Assembly (NCBI RefSeq): GCF_030272615.1
Contig: NC_081407.1
Location: 317,470,456 to 317,530,455 of the forward strand
Direction of reading: 5' to 3'
DNA: 60,000 bases
Origin: Cryptomeria japonica
Lineage: Eukaryota; Streptophyta; Pinopsida; Cupressales; Cupressaceae
Shown here: positions 10,194 to 20,415 of the stretch, in pieces
Position numbering within the stretch: position 1 is the stretch's first letter
Layout of the letters: every line of letters starts with the position of its first letter
Notes under the pieces: generated by a model
The model's database searches: none
The model's input: the letters and a program-made list of their open reading frames with translations, nothing else
Told to the model about the DNA's origin: nothing
Translations under genes and position numbers: made by a program

Positions 10194-13100
10194 TCAACAG
10201 CCACTGGGATGCTGACAGTTCATCTTCGGATCAACTATGCTTCCATTGTGGCAAAGGTTACGGATATGTCCTGCTTTGCCGCAAAACCACGCCATTCCAG
10301 GTGCACCGCCAAGAAGTTCAAGATGACCTGAAAATAAGGAAGACCGATGTGTTGGATTCTATGCTTCCACACCTCTTTGTCCATGTTTACCTGTGCTACT
10401 TTTTCCTTGTGAACCTCCAAATGGTCAGAACAGACTATGAGCATTGATTCAATTCTTGCCACCTTTGAGAAGTCATCTATGGTCAAAGATTTCATCATCT
10501 GAATGAATTGAATCCTCACCTGAAAGACCTTGTTCATGTCCATAGCTTCCTCAATTGTCTTGGCGCCATCCTTTATGAGTTGGATGTCAATATATTTGAG
10601 ATCCTTTTGCATCGTATCAATCAAGTATGTCAATCCTCTGAGCAATTTAGTGGTGCTTGATGATCGAGTTGTGTCACTCCACATTCTTCCTTGACACATA
10701 CAATACATTGTCATCCATGTTCTCTACCAGTTTTTCAGCCAAGAATTTCATCACCCTATATTTATGTATGTCATTCATTTGTGCAAGGACTGCTACCCAT
10801 TTGATCCTTTCCTTCTCCCAAACCACTGTTTCCAGTTCTAGCTCCTTAATCCTTGTTTCTGTGTCTTTATAAACTTTCACCAGATTAACAATATAATCTA
10901 ATCCCTGTTGTGTTATCAGGTCCAACCATTTATTGAACATTTCTGTAACTACCCTGTTCCTTTGAACCTGGTCTAGCATTTTCTAGTTGGCCAGAGATTT
11001 GGGGTTGAATGATACCAGTATCTATGACAAAGGTTGGGGATTTGGACTATGGATGGCATTGATATACTCGGCCATCAGAGTAAAAGCTTGTTTCAATTCT
11101 CTTTGTCTTTTTCATCCTTCCACGTTCTTGAAATTATCCTTTTCGTGGATGATTCCAAAAGCCTAACATCCACAGCACGTGAAGTAACTCCCAGATCTAT
11201 CTTCTCAACTGTAAAATCCTCCTCAATGGCTTTGTCAGCATCCTTTCATAGGATTGGTTTGGCTATTTCAGTCATCTAGTGACCTGTTGCATCATCTACA
11301 TAAATCATTGCATGTGTTTTGAGTTTATTTGGCTTTGATGCCTTTCCCAAACATCTGCTAACCAAGTCCTCCATTGGGATTGTAACCGGCACCACACTCT
11401 GTTTCTTTCCAACAGTAGCTTCCAACCATCTTGGTGTGTTTCCAGGTTCCTTAGGTGGTGGAGTTGTCTATACATCTGGTGAAGTGACAATAACCATGGT
11501 GTTCATGGGGTCCTGTTGGCTTTCTTCTTTCTTGCTCGTGTCCATTTCCTACATTTCAAGTCCATCCAGATTCTGTGAATCCATTGTCTCCTCAACCACT
11601 TCACTTGGGTCTAGATCTACAACAATCTGTTTTGATATGGGCTCCTTACTCTTCTTCTTACTCCTCGATCGAGTTACTCGAGCAACTATGAGACCAGATG
11701 GTGACCTCTTTGATCTCCTAGGTTGAATTTTCTCAACAATAGGTCTTGGAACACGTGCAACACTAGAAATTTCGTTAGTGGAAGAAATGGGATATTGAGT
11801 TACAATGTGTGAATCAATTCTTAGTTCATGCGAGGACATGTGAGGTCCCTCCTTAAACTTTTGGATCCTCAACCATCTTTTTGTTCTCCTCGCAACATTG
11901 AAGGTTCTAGCTTAGATACTGCCATCCTCCTTTTTGTTCCAATCAATTTCTGGAATCAGTTTTCCTTGAAACTCTGTGTCAAACTCAGGATCTAAAACAT
12001 CCTCCCCTGTATCTTCTGATACTCCGGATATATTAATTGGAAGCCTCAGGGTAGATATTTGCTGCAAAGAGAACCTAGAACACAGTTTCTTCCTTACCTG
12101 ATACTCGTCACTATAGTTCTCCCAGTGATCCTTTAACTGAGGTTCAAGACAAAAATGACTATCTACATTTAGGTGTTCCATTGCATAACCCCTACTGTCA
12201 AACTTTCGCCTTGCCACATATGGCTACAGGTTCATCCTTTTGAATTCTAGTTCCAGGTTCAGGGCATCTGATGTTGATTTCCATGTATAGTATCCGATTT
12301 CAACAGGGAATACAAATCTAGACTCCCCCTTTGTTCCCAATCTTTTATCAATGTAAGCTAGCTGCCTACTTACCTCTATAAGTACATAACTGTCAAAAGC
12401 ATACCTAGGTAGCTTGAATGGTTGGCCCTCAAAACTGCCTACCTACAAATAAGTAAACCTGGGAAACTGAATCAAGAAGCTACCATATATGCTCACAAAT
12501 TCCATTGCTTCAACAGACATCCTCTTGTTCACATTTCCCTGAAGCTCAAAAACAAGTCTTCTCGCAAAGACTCCATTTTATCTATCAATTTTCTCAAAGG
12601 TATCTCTATTGTTGTAATAGGGGATAAAAATTATACACCCTCATCCCATCTACCCAAGGTTCATTAGGCAGACCAGGCCAATCCCTTATACAAGCTAGTA
12701 TGTAGAAAAGATAAGAAGACATATAAAAACTTGTCATTCCCACAAAATTACTCAACCCTTCATGAAGTCTCTCTGCAATTACCTGAGACCAATCGAGATA
12801 TCTATCACCAGATAACACCACTTGGATGAAAAAGTACATCCAATCTTCCCAATAGAAATAATGTGAGTTTCCCTTCACCCTGTTCAGAAGTATCACAATA
12901 TCCCACACTTCTGAGATGAAGTGCTTTCTAGTCAGGGGTTTTGGCAGTTGTGACCCTCCTTTTTGAACTTTTAGGAGCCAATTCCTTGAAACCACACTCC
13001 TGTACTTATTCATCTTTTCCAAGAAGTAGGCATACAAGTTCCCAATAGTCCAGTCCTCATATTCATCCTTGTGTGGAATTCCCATTGTTGCCATTATTGT

Positions 13101-13397
13101 TTCTCAGTTGATATTGACCAATAGTTCACCATTACTAGTTCTGATGCATCTATTCTCTATGTCATATCAGTTCATGCAAGCCATCACTAAATCTGGACAC
13201 GATGCGACAAGTGGGAATGCAGCAACTTCCACAAGACCACTTTTCACTATTTTCTCCATCAATGAACCGATTTGAGGGTTCTTGGCTCTTTCTAGGAAAT
13301 CCCCTAAATCTTCATGAACTAAGGAGGTGTCTTCTAGCTTTGGTAAAATACTCACTAGACATGAGGTTCGACCAAGCTTCGGCAGTATTGGCCTCAT
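10194..13397 (-). pseudogene. LTR-borne ORF of the Tat element, 3' LTR copy
   Basis: Same gene as 21193-24413, with pieces open at 13397-13167, 13094-12606, 12217-11912, 11872-11549 and 10979-10235. The best conserved block (13094-12606) is rich in aromatic residues, with motifs such as YFYWEDWMYFFIQVVL and WPGLPNEPWVDGMRVYNFYP. A basic segment with RRSKRSP and RSRSKKKSK resembles nuclear localisation signals. The C-terminal third is helical and Lys/Glu-rich. The frame ends at a stop near 10194 after CQHPSGC. Frameshifts and stops break it. I do not recognise the family; it is neither gag nor pol. Confidence 0.65.
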
Positions 13398-13499
13398 ACT
13401 ACCTATCTACACTTCTAACCAAGAAATTCTAAAACAAGGCAGAATCCTACTCCAACAATTTAGAGATTTTTCTTTCTATACTGATAAATCTTCAGAACT

Positions 13500-14426
13500 T
13501 AAAGAAACATAGCTTAGGAAGAATCATCTGAACTTACCCGTTACCACCATGAAAACTGGAAATTCCTCAGGAAATCAGAGTTGGTTTTACCTTCGGTGCC
13601 TCCAATTTGCTCAAGTATGGTAGTTGCAACCTTCTCAACTATGGAAATCAATTCATACATTTCCTTTAATCAAACAGGAAAATATCTATAAAGCCACACA
13701 CGCTTCATCATGATTTACCCAAGCGTGCGAAGTAACGGTGAAATGACCAAAATCTAACACCTTCTTAATTATCCATCACTTCCACACAAATACTCTGATG
13801 CAATCATGATTACTTTCCATATTTATAATTTTAAACTATTGAAATGGGAATATTCCTTCTTGTCGCGCCGCTTTCATTTTCGTCCAAAAAAGCCTTAGAG
13901 TTAGTTTTGAAATGAACTCATGAACCTTGAACCATTTGACAAAAAGTTCAATAGATCAAGTTCATTTAAGAAATATAATAGTTAGTGAGCGGCACGCAAC
14001 AACACCGGGAACGAGCGACCACAATGACTATTAAACGTCAACCCTGAACCCTTTTAACCGCTTGAGATATGGTTCAAGGTTCAAGACCACAAATAAACTT
14101 TAAACATATGGATCCACGCTCATTATACAATGATACATTGTCGTGACTCTCAAAAGGCATTTTGAACCTTGAACCATTTAACAAAAATTTCAACGGGTTC
14201 AAAACCTCAAGATGAAAAACAAAAGTGCACTTGCTCACATGACGAAAAAGACCACAAATAACTTTCTGCATAAACGCGCTTTGAACCTTGAACCTATTAA
14301 ACTTTTTAGAAAGAGTTCAACGGTTCAAGTACGAAGGCAAACAAATGACCCGACCAAAAAAAAAGGCACAAAAGGCAACTCGTGAGTATGAACATTCAAA
14401 AGGAAAAAATTGCGAGGGGACTAACA
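13500..14426 (-). promoter_or_regulatory. LTR U3-like region with TTGAACCTTGAACC inverted repeats (3' LTR)
   Basis: Within about 13915-14340 the words TGAACCTTGAACC and GGTTCAAGG or GTTCAACGG recur four times at about 100-120-bp spacing. Each pair forms an imperfect hairpin. The same array lies in the other LTR at about 24935-25345. The position at the LTR start suggests U3 control elements; this is inference. Confidence 0.4.
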
Positions 14427-14591
14427 TCGGCTCTGACTGGGGACTAGAACTGTGAAGGAACTAGAAATGAACTCCAGAATCTCTGGTTTCACAAGAAGAC
14501 TTTATTAAAGACTCAAATAGAAACTAAACAGAGAAAACACACAACTGCAAATCAACCAAACACTATATACAAAACCACTAGGGACTCTCGT

Positions 14592-15947
14592 TTACAGTTG
14601 ATATAATTTCAAATCTTGACCATTATAGGTCAGAGGAAGAACAATACTATCCAGATATGCAAGTTTGAAAGAATTTGGTCCTTTTACCTCATGAATCAAG
14701 AATGGTCTTTTCTAGAGTGATTTGAACTTGGCATGCGCTCCTTTGGGCTCTCTTCTTCTGTCCTAGAGCAGTACCTGATCGCCTAGCATGAACTTCTGCA
14801 GCCTTTCTCACTTGTCAAATATCTTCTTCACCCTCATCTGGTGCTTTGTTATCCGGTCCACTAGTTTATCCCTTTCTTCATCAATTCTCATCAAGTACAT
14901 AATACACTTTTCTAGAGAGTTCTATAAATAAGCGTCTTCAATGATAATTTGTAGCTTAGTAGCTACCAGCTCCAAAGGAAGTGCTACCTGAGTGCCTACA
15001 CCATAGACCAGTTCAAACAAAGACATCCCAATTGCCCTCTTTGGCGATGTACGGTCAGCCCAAAGGGCTTCATACAGTTTTTTAGGCCAATCCTTAAAGT
15101 TTTCACTCACTAATTTTTTCATGATATTAATGAGGTTTTTATTACTGGACTCAGCCTGACTGTTTCCCTGAGGATAATAATTAGATGAGTGAGCAAGGGA
15201 GATTCCATGGTCATATCAAAACAAATGAATTTTGGCAGAAGAGAAATTAGTAGCGTTGTCAGCCACAATTTTTAATGGAACCCCAAATCGAACTAGGATG
15301 TTCTCTTTCAGAAAATTACAAACAACCTCCGAGGATGTCTTTCGTACCGGAATGGCCTCAACCCATTTAGTGAAATACTTTGTAGCTGTCAATATATGGG
15401 TGTGTCCTGCACTAGAGGTAGGTGTCAAGGGACTAATGAAATCCAGACCCCATTGCTTGAAGGGTTCATCCACAACCACAAGTTGGAGTGGTAATGCTGC
15501 CAGCTGCGGTTTTCCTGCAAACAACTTACATTTTTCACACTTAGCCACCCATGCATATGTGTCCCTGAACATTCCCGGCCAATAATAACAGTTCCTTAAG
15601 ATCTTGTAGGCAGTCACTGTTGAAGAGAAATGACCGCCACATGCTTCATCATGAAATGTTTTCAAAAGAGATTCTTGGAGCAATTTATCAACACAATGCA
15701 AGAAGGTCCCATCCAATCCCCTCTTATATAATACATCATTAAAAATGACATACTTAGCAGCTTTTAGCCTCAAGTTCCTCTTCTCTTTTGCAAAAAGATG
15801 TTCTGGGAAATCTCCATATGTCAAATAATAAGCTACGTCTATGAACCAGGAATCTTGAAGACCAGTAAACAGGACTAAAGGCAATTCCTTTGTCACTTCC
15901 TCCTTACTCTCAGCAATCATCTTGCACAAACCCTGCCCCCTTACCAA
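14592..15947 (-). pseudogene. Tat element integrase
   Basis: From 15947 downward the N-terminal zinc-binding HHCC region is seen as H-D-E-A-C-G-G-H with YYWPGM and a downstream C-x2-C (KCEKC). The catalytic core follows: first Asp in GLDFISPL, second Asp in VADNATNF, and the Glu in the NSQAESSNK segment near 15165. A C-terminal domain with GDQVLLWDRR and KF..LW..PF continues to a stop at 14592-14594, after KLYQL. A stop near 15216 and others around 14925 and 14810 interrupt the frame. All three DDE residues are visible. I see no chromodomain, as expected for Tat. Confidence 0.85.
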
Positions 15948-15977
15948 CTTTGTGGGCCTAATTTCTAAATTGAACTC

Positions 15978-17485
15978 CTAAATTTTTGACACCCAAGAGG
16001 CTCTATTGTTTAATCTTATGTCTTGTTGTGTTAATATACTCTTGACTATTGAATGAGGTACAAAAATGATTGCATGGGAATGGAGAATATAATACCTGAA
16101 CTGCTTTATAGCCTTCACAACCACATATACTTGTTTTTCCATTATTGAATACTTCAATTCATGCTTTTTCAATGGTACACTCATGAATGATATCGGGAGT
16201 TCATCATTATCCTCATTCTTCTGTAATAAAATTCCTAACATAGTGTGCTCTGAAGCATAATAGTAGATAACAAGATCTTTGCTAAAATCAAGATTAACTA
16301 GAATAGGCGCATGACCAATAGCACTCTTAATTGATTCAAATGCCTTCTTCCCCTCCTCATTCCATTTAAAAACTTGTTTCTCACTCATCAAATTCACAAT
16401 GTATCTGGTAGTCTCTGCAAAATCCGAGATGAGCCTCCTTCGAAAATTTACCTGTCCGAAGAAGGATCTAACGGCATTCCTACTTGATGGTAGAGTTAGC
16501 TGTTGAATTTCTCTTACCCTCTCAGGATCTATTTTCACCCCTTCCTTAGAAACAATATGACCAAGCAACTTACCCTCTGTGACTCCAAATACTGACTTCT
16601 TCAGGTTCAAGGATACCCCATGCTCGCGGCACCTCTGTAACACTTGTCTCAAGTCCCGTAGGTGATGTTTTCTTCTTTTTGAGAATACCGTTAATTCATC
16701 CAGATATACAACAATAATCTTATCCTTTAAGTAACCAAAAGACAAATCCATAGCACGTTGAAATGTTGCTTCTGCATTAATCAAACCAAAAGGCATTCAG
16801 TTATAGGAAAATGTACCCCAGGGAGTAATAAAGGTAGTTTTATGTTGATCATCATCCTGAACACTGATTTGGTTATATCCCAAAAATCCATCGAGCATCG
16901 ACATCGTCTTTGATCCTAAAACTATTTGTAGAATGTGGTCTATGGCTGGTAATGGATAGTTATCTTTTAAGCTGGCCTGATTTAGATTCCTAAAATCTAC
17001 ACAGATCCTTATTTCTCCTTTTTTTTTTCTAACAAGTACGATATTAGCTATCCATGTAGAATGGTGGATGGGATAAATAATTCTGGCTTTAACATCTTAT
17101 CCACTTCTTGAAATATAGCCTCAGCTACTTTTGGATTGAAGCTTCTAAGCTTTTGCCAGAAAGGGCTTACTCCAGGTTTCAGGGGAATCTGATGTTGGAA
17201 TTTTCCCCCTCTGAAATTTTTAAGATCATCATAGCACCAAGAAAACACGTACTTGAACTCCAACGGGAGAGTAATGAACCTCTCCTTTTCTACAGGCGTA
17301 CAAAACTTTCCCAGATTGATATATTTAGGTTCATTCTCGGTACTGATATTGATCTTTTCGTAACCTCCTATATCCTGAACCTCCAGGGACTTGTCACCTT
17401 TATTCTTCTTGTAGGCATCATGAGGATCAAACAGATGCTCCAATGAAACCAACCCTTTAGGGATCTTGTTTCCTTTCAACTGCAT
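15978..17485 (-). pseudogene. Tat element reverse transcriptase and Gypsy RNase H
   Basis: RT starts near 17300 with the FSWCYDDLK region and the Tat-like QIPLKPG motif. A frameshift near 17085 precedes a WIANIVLVRKK / ICVDFRNLN segment. The palm motif reads VVYLDELTVFSK, so the catalytic YxDD has become YLDE. From about 16430 the connection and Gypsy RNase H follow: the first catalytic Asp (normally in a DAS motif) reads YYYAS, and the usual TDH is VPH, although the Glu (IMEKQ) remains. The Gypsy RNase H therefore lacks two catalytic acids, while the archaeal-type RNase H nearby keeps all of its own. A stop sits near 16797, just before MPFGLINAEATFQ. Confidence 0.88.
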
Positions 17486-17509
17486 GATTCCATCAGGAAA
17501 CTCCTTAGC

Positions 17510-18151
17510 TCATTCTAGCAAAAATTCTTTGCACTCTACATCTGAACCTTCAAAATACATGGCAGAAAACATGTCCACACTTTGCATAAAATTATTGATT
17601 TGTTTATCACTCTCAAACACTTGCCAAAAATCAGAATTTTCTGGGACACTGGGCCGATATATCAATTCTACCCTGTAAATATCATCAACAAATTCAGGAT
17701 GTGGGACAAGCAATGAAGCTAAGACTGCTAATGAATCTCCTTTTGAATTCAGCTCCCTAGGTATTGCTTCAATGGAAAAGGCATCAAAATCTTCGATTTC
17801 ATCCCAAACCCTATTCTGATAGTGTTTCAATCTTTCATTTTTAACATTAAACAACCCTCTAACCTATTTTACAATCAGTTCGGCATCTCCTTTAACTCGC
17901 AGGAGTTTCACCCCCAATCTCTTAGCTTCAGCTAAACCTAACAACAACGCTTCATACTCAGACATATTGTTGGTATTCTTGAATTCTAATTTAAAAGAGA
18001 AAGGAATATGGTTGCCAGAAGGTGGGATTAACACTACCCCTGCACCTGAACCTGACACTGCACAACTACCATCAAACTCCATTAACCACAAGTTTTCTTC
18101 TCCCTTAGGTTGTGATGGATCTCCCACTACATCATTATCTGACAAAATCAT
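17510..18151 (-). pseudogene. Archaeal-type RNase H domain (aRNH), upstream of RT
   Basis: Two minus-strand fragments (18151-17864 and 17854-17510) form one RNase H fold of the plant RVT_3/aRNH type. The four acidic residues are all visible: Asp in EFDGSCAVSGSGAGVVL, Glu in TNNMSEYEALLLGLAEA, Asp in VKGDAELIV, and Asp in ELNSKGDSLAVLAS. This domain defines Tat elements and is thought to replace the decayed Gypsy RNase H. In the Tat elements I know best it lies between the Gypsy RNase H and integrase; here it lies between protease and RT. A TAG near 17861 breaks the domain in the middle. Confidence 0.85.
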
Positions 18152-18250
18152 GTAGTTTCCAAATTGACAATCATGGTACAGAATTTGAGCTCTTGGGTCA
18201 TCAGAAGGGAAAATAGTGAACTTAGACTTTGGTTCAGGCTGCAGAATGAC

Positions 18251-18760
18251 TCATTGTTTTCCAACGGGGATTGTAGCTTGAGACCAATCCATTTTAATTC
18301 CACCACCTAAATCCCTACAAAAAGTATGACTTAGCAGCATGCCATAACTAGCTGGGATATTAGCTATCAAAATAGTCAACTTGATTCTTTTATCCGAGTG
18401 AGAAGTAAGAACTACTTGAGCATCCTTAATTTGGCCTAGCAGAGGAGTTTGTTTTGAATCCATAGAATAGCATCTACCAAAGGTCTTGGTCAAGGATAGC
18501 CCTAATGCTTTGGCTACTGCAGAGGGCATTATATTGTCAGATGCACTTGAATCTATAATACAATTATTCAACCTATGACCATTAATGAATAATGATATGT
18601 AGAAGGGTTCTGGTTTTGACTCAAGGGTAGGTATAGAATCATCTGTTTGAAGAGAAATTATTTCAGGTATCTTTTCACAAACCGAAGGATGAACCAATTC
18701 AATTCTATGTGAGGGAAATATGGCATTTACTAACTGTTGTGTTCCATTGACCCGTTGCAC
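18251..18760 (-). pseudogene. Tat element aspartic protease
   Basis: A retropepsin-like domain with the active-site region CIIDSSASDNIMPSAVAKAL around residues 65-85 of this piece. The usual D-S/T-G-A loop reads D-S-S-A, so the conserved Gly is Ser. A second hydrophobic LTILIANIPASYGMLL segment and a GG near the flap/C-terminal end fit the fold. It lies between gag (above) and the aRNH (below) in the same orientation. Confidence 0.75.
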
Positions 18761-19000
18761 ATTATTCCCTTTTACGAACTGTACAAGCCTGTCTAATTAT
18801 TTAGAATTTAGCTTAAGGTACTCGGCAGGTGTGATTTGAATTTGGGGCGATTTGCAAAATTCTATAATATCAAATGAACTTTCTTTTTCAACAGGCCTTA
18901 AAAATGAGGGTTCTTGCTGCTTTTGATCATTATTATAAAATTTTGAGTTGATCCCCTTACCTTTGAAGGATCCCCTTACCTTAGTTTTTCATTACTCTCC

Positions 19001-20207
19001 TTAGTGTTTCATTACCCTCCTTAGTGTTTCATTACCCTGAGGTTTTACATTTTGTTGATTTCTTGTGAGCACAGTGCATGAAGGATCTTCTAAAGTAACC
19101 AAAATATTACCTCCTCTTTCCAAATCAGACTCATATTCAAGGAAATAGATTTCAGAGTCGTCAAGTTGCTTTAAAGATTCTTTTTCACCCCACTCATTTG
19201 AGGTATCTTTGGAATTCATCAATTGTGTGTAGCGCACCATCTCAGGATAGGAACTACCATCATGTTCATCGGTGAGATGAAAAACACATATTCCCTTTAG
19301 GTGGAGGTGCTTCAATTGCTAATCTTTGTTGAGCAGGAGGTAATTGCAGAGTCTTGTTCCCATAGCCCAAAGACTAGTTTGTATTCCTCCTAGGTACATC
19401 TGGATAGGGAGATGGGTATGAGGTGTTGGCTTTAGGCAATTGTCTTTTAAGGGTAATTACATCATTCATTAGTCATTGGATTACAGGGTCAAAGGAAGTT
19501 GAAGGTTGGGCAATGGGTGTCTGCAATTCTCTTTTCCATTTACCCATCGTGATCAAATCATCTTCCAACTCAACTGCAAGTGTTTTGGCAGCATTTAAAT
19601 ATGCAACTCTTTGCCTACGAATTAGGAAACCTATTTCTGAAGGCATAGAATTGATAAAGAAACACTTAAGATTATCATCCGAGGGCTTTTGATTAGCTGG
19701 AATTTTGTGCACAATCTTATCAAATTTTGCTACAAAGTCCCTCATAGACTCTGGAATTTCTTTCTTTAACTGGGCCAATTGAGCAAGAAGAGAATGTTCA
19801 TCTTTAGCCACTTTGAACCTTGCCTCAAACCTTTTTTTTAGATCTTTCCAGGTGGTTATCACACTATTTGGTAAGTGATAAAACCAATCTGTTGCTACTC
19901 CAGTTAGTGTCTGGACAAACAATCTCACAGCAACATCTTCATGTTGAACCACTATTATCCCACAAGCCACATTGAATGCAGTCAGATGCTCATCAACGGT
20001 GATTTTTCCATCTCCACTAAATTTTGGCAAGCGGTCTCTAGCACCTTTGGGTAAGGGATTGAGATTCAAACCTAAATTCAATGGACCTACAGCAGCCCCC
20101 CAAGGATTATTTACTGCCATTGGAAGTATGATATTGACTGGAGCTGGATTGATTATATTTGGTAAAGCAATACCATGAAAGGTCAAAGCTTGACAAACTG
20201 AGGACAC
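19001..20207 (-). pseudogene. Tat element gag
   Basis: 20207-19473 encodes a retrotransposon gag (capsid) domain. It has LPKFSGDGKITVDEHLTAF, then a W-F-Y-H-L region and the W..LKKRFEARF segment, ending in a long helical stretch. The adjoining 19315-19001 piece is acidic and unrecognised, probably the linker toward protease. I see no zinc knuckle. The start at 20207 lies about 185 bases after the primer site, so there is no room for an Ogre-type ORF1 between the 5' LTR and gag; the extra ORF of this element is inside the LTR instead. Confidence 0.82.
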
Positions 20208-20390
20208 AGAAGATGATGATGATGGCGAAGGAGGCCTACTTCTTTCCCTTCTTTGATGTGAGAAAGTGGATTGAAAATTTAGGTTTTGTAACTCCTGACA
20301 AACAGAGTCAACTACCCCCTCCCTTCTTTGGGACCTAGTATATCTCTTTAACTCTAGTCTTGCAACTAGGCGACCAGCCTTATGATCCTA

Positions 20391-20409
20391 TTCCCGGGCA
20401 GAGTCGCCA
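20391..20409 (-). other. Primer-binding site, tRNA-Arg type
   Basis: On the minus strand TGGCGACTCTGCCCGGGAA begins six bases after the 5' LTR end. It resembles the tRNA-Arg primer sites described for Ogre-type elements. Confidence 0.8.
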
Positions 20410-20415
20410 AAAATC

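Larger units (their letters stand above)
9413..14426 (-). repeat. Tat element 3' LTR (5014 bp)
   Basis: Aligned with 20416-25440. On the minus strand it starts TGTTAGTCCCC at 14426 and ends TTTACCAACA at 9413. Its first kilobase (14426-13400) holds repeated TTGAACCTTGAACC hairpins and no ORF. The next 3.2 kb carries the LTR ORF, and the last 0.8 kb is non-coding with a TATA-like CTTTTATAAAGG near 9490-9502. Confidence 0.93.

Noticed and set aside
11319-11726. Plus-strand ORF of 135 residues, repeated at 22337-22744
   Set aside because: Shadow frame opposite the LTR-borne minus-strand gene, which has the better protein character (basic NLS-like clusters, linker).
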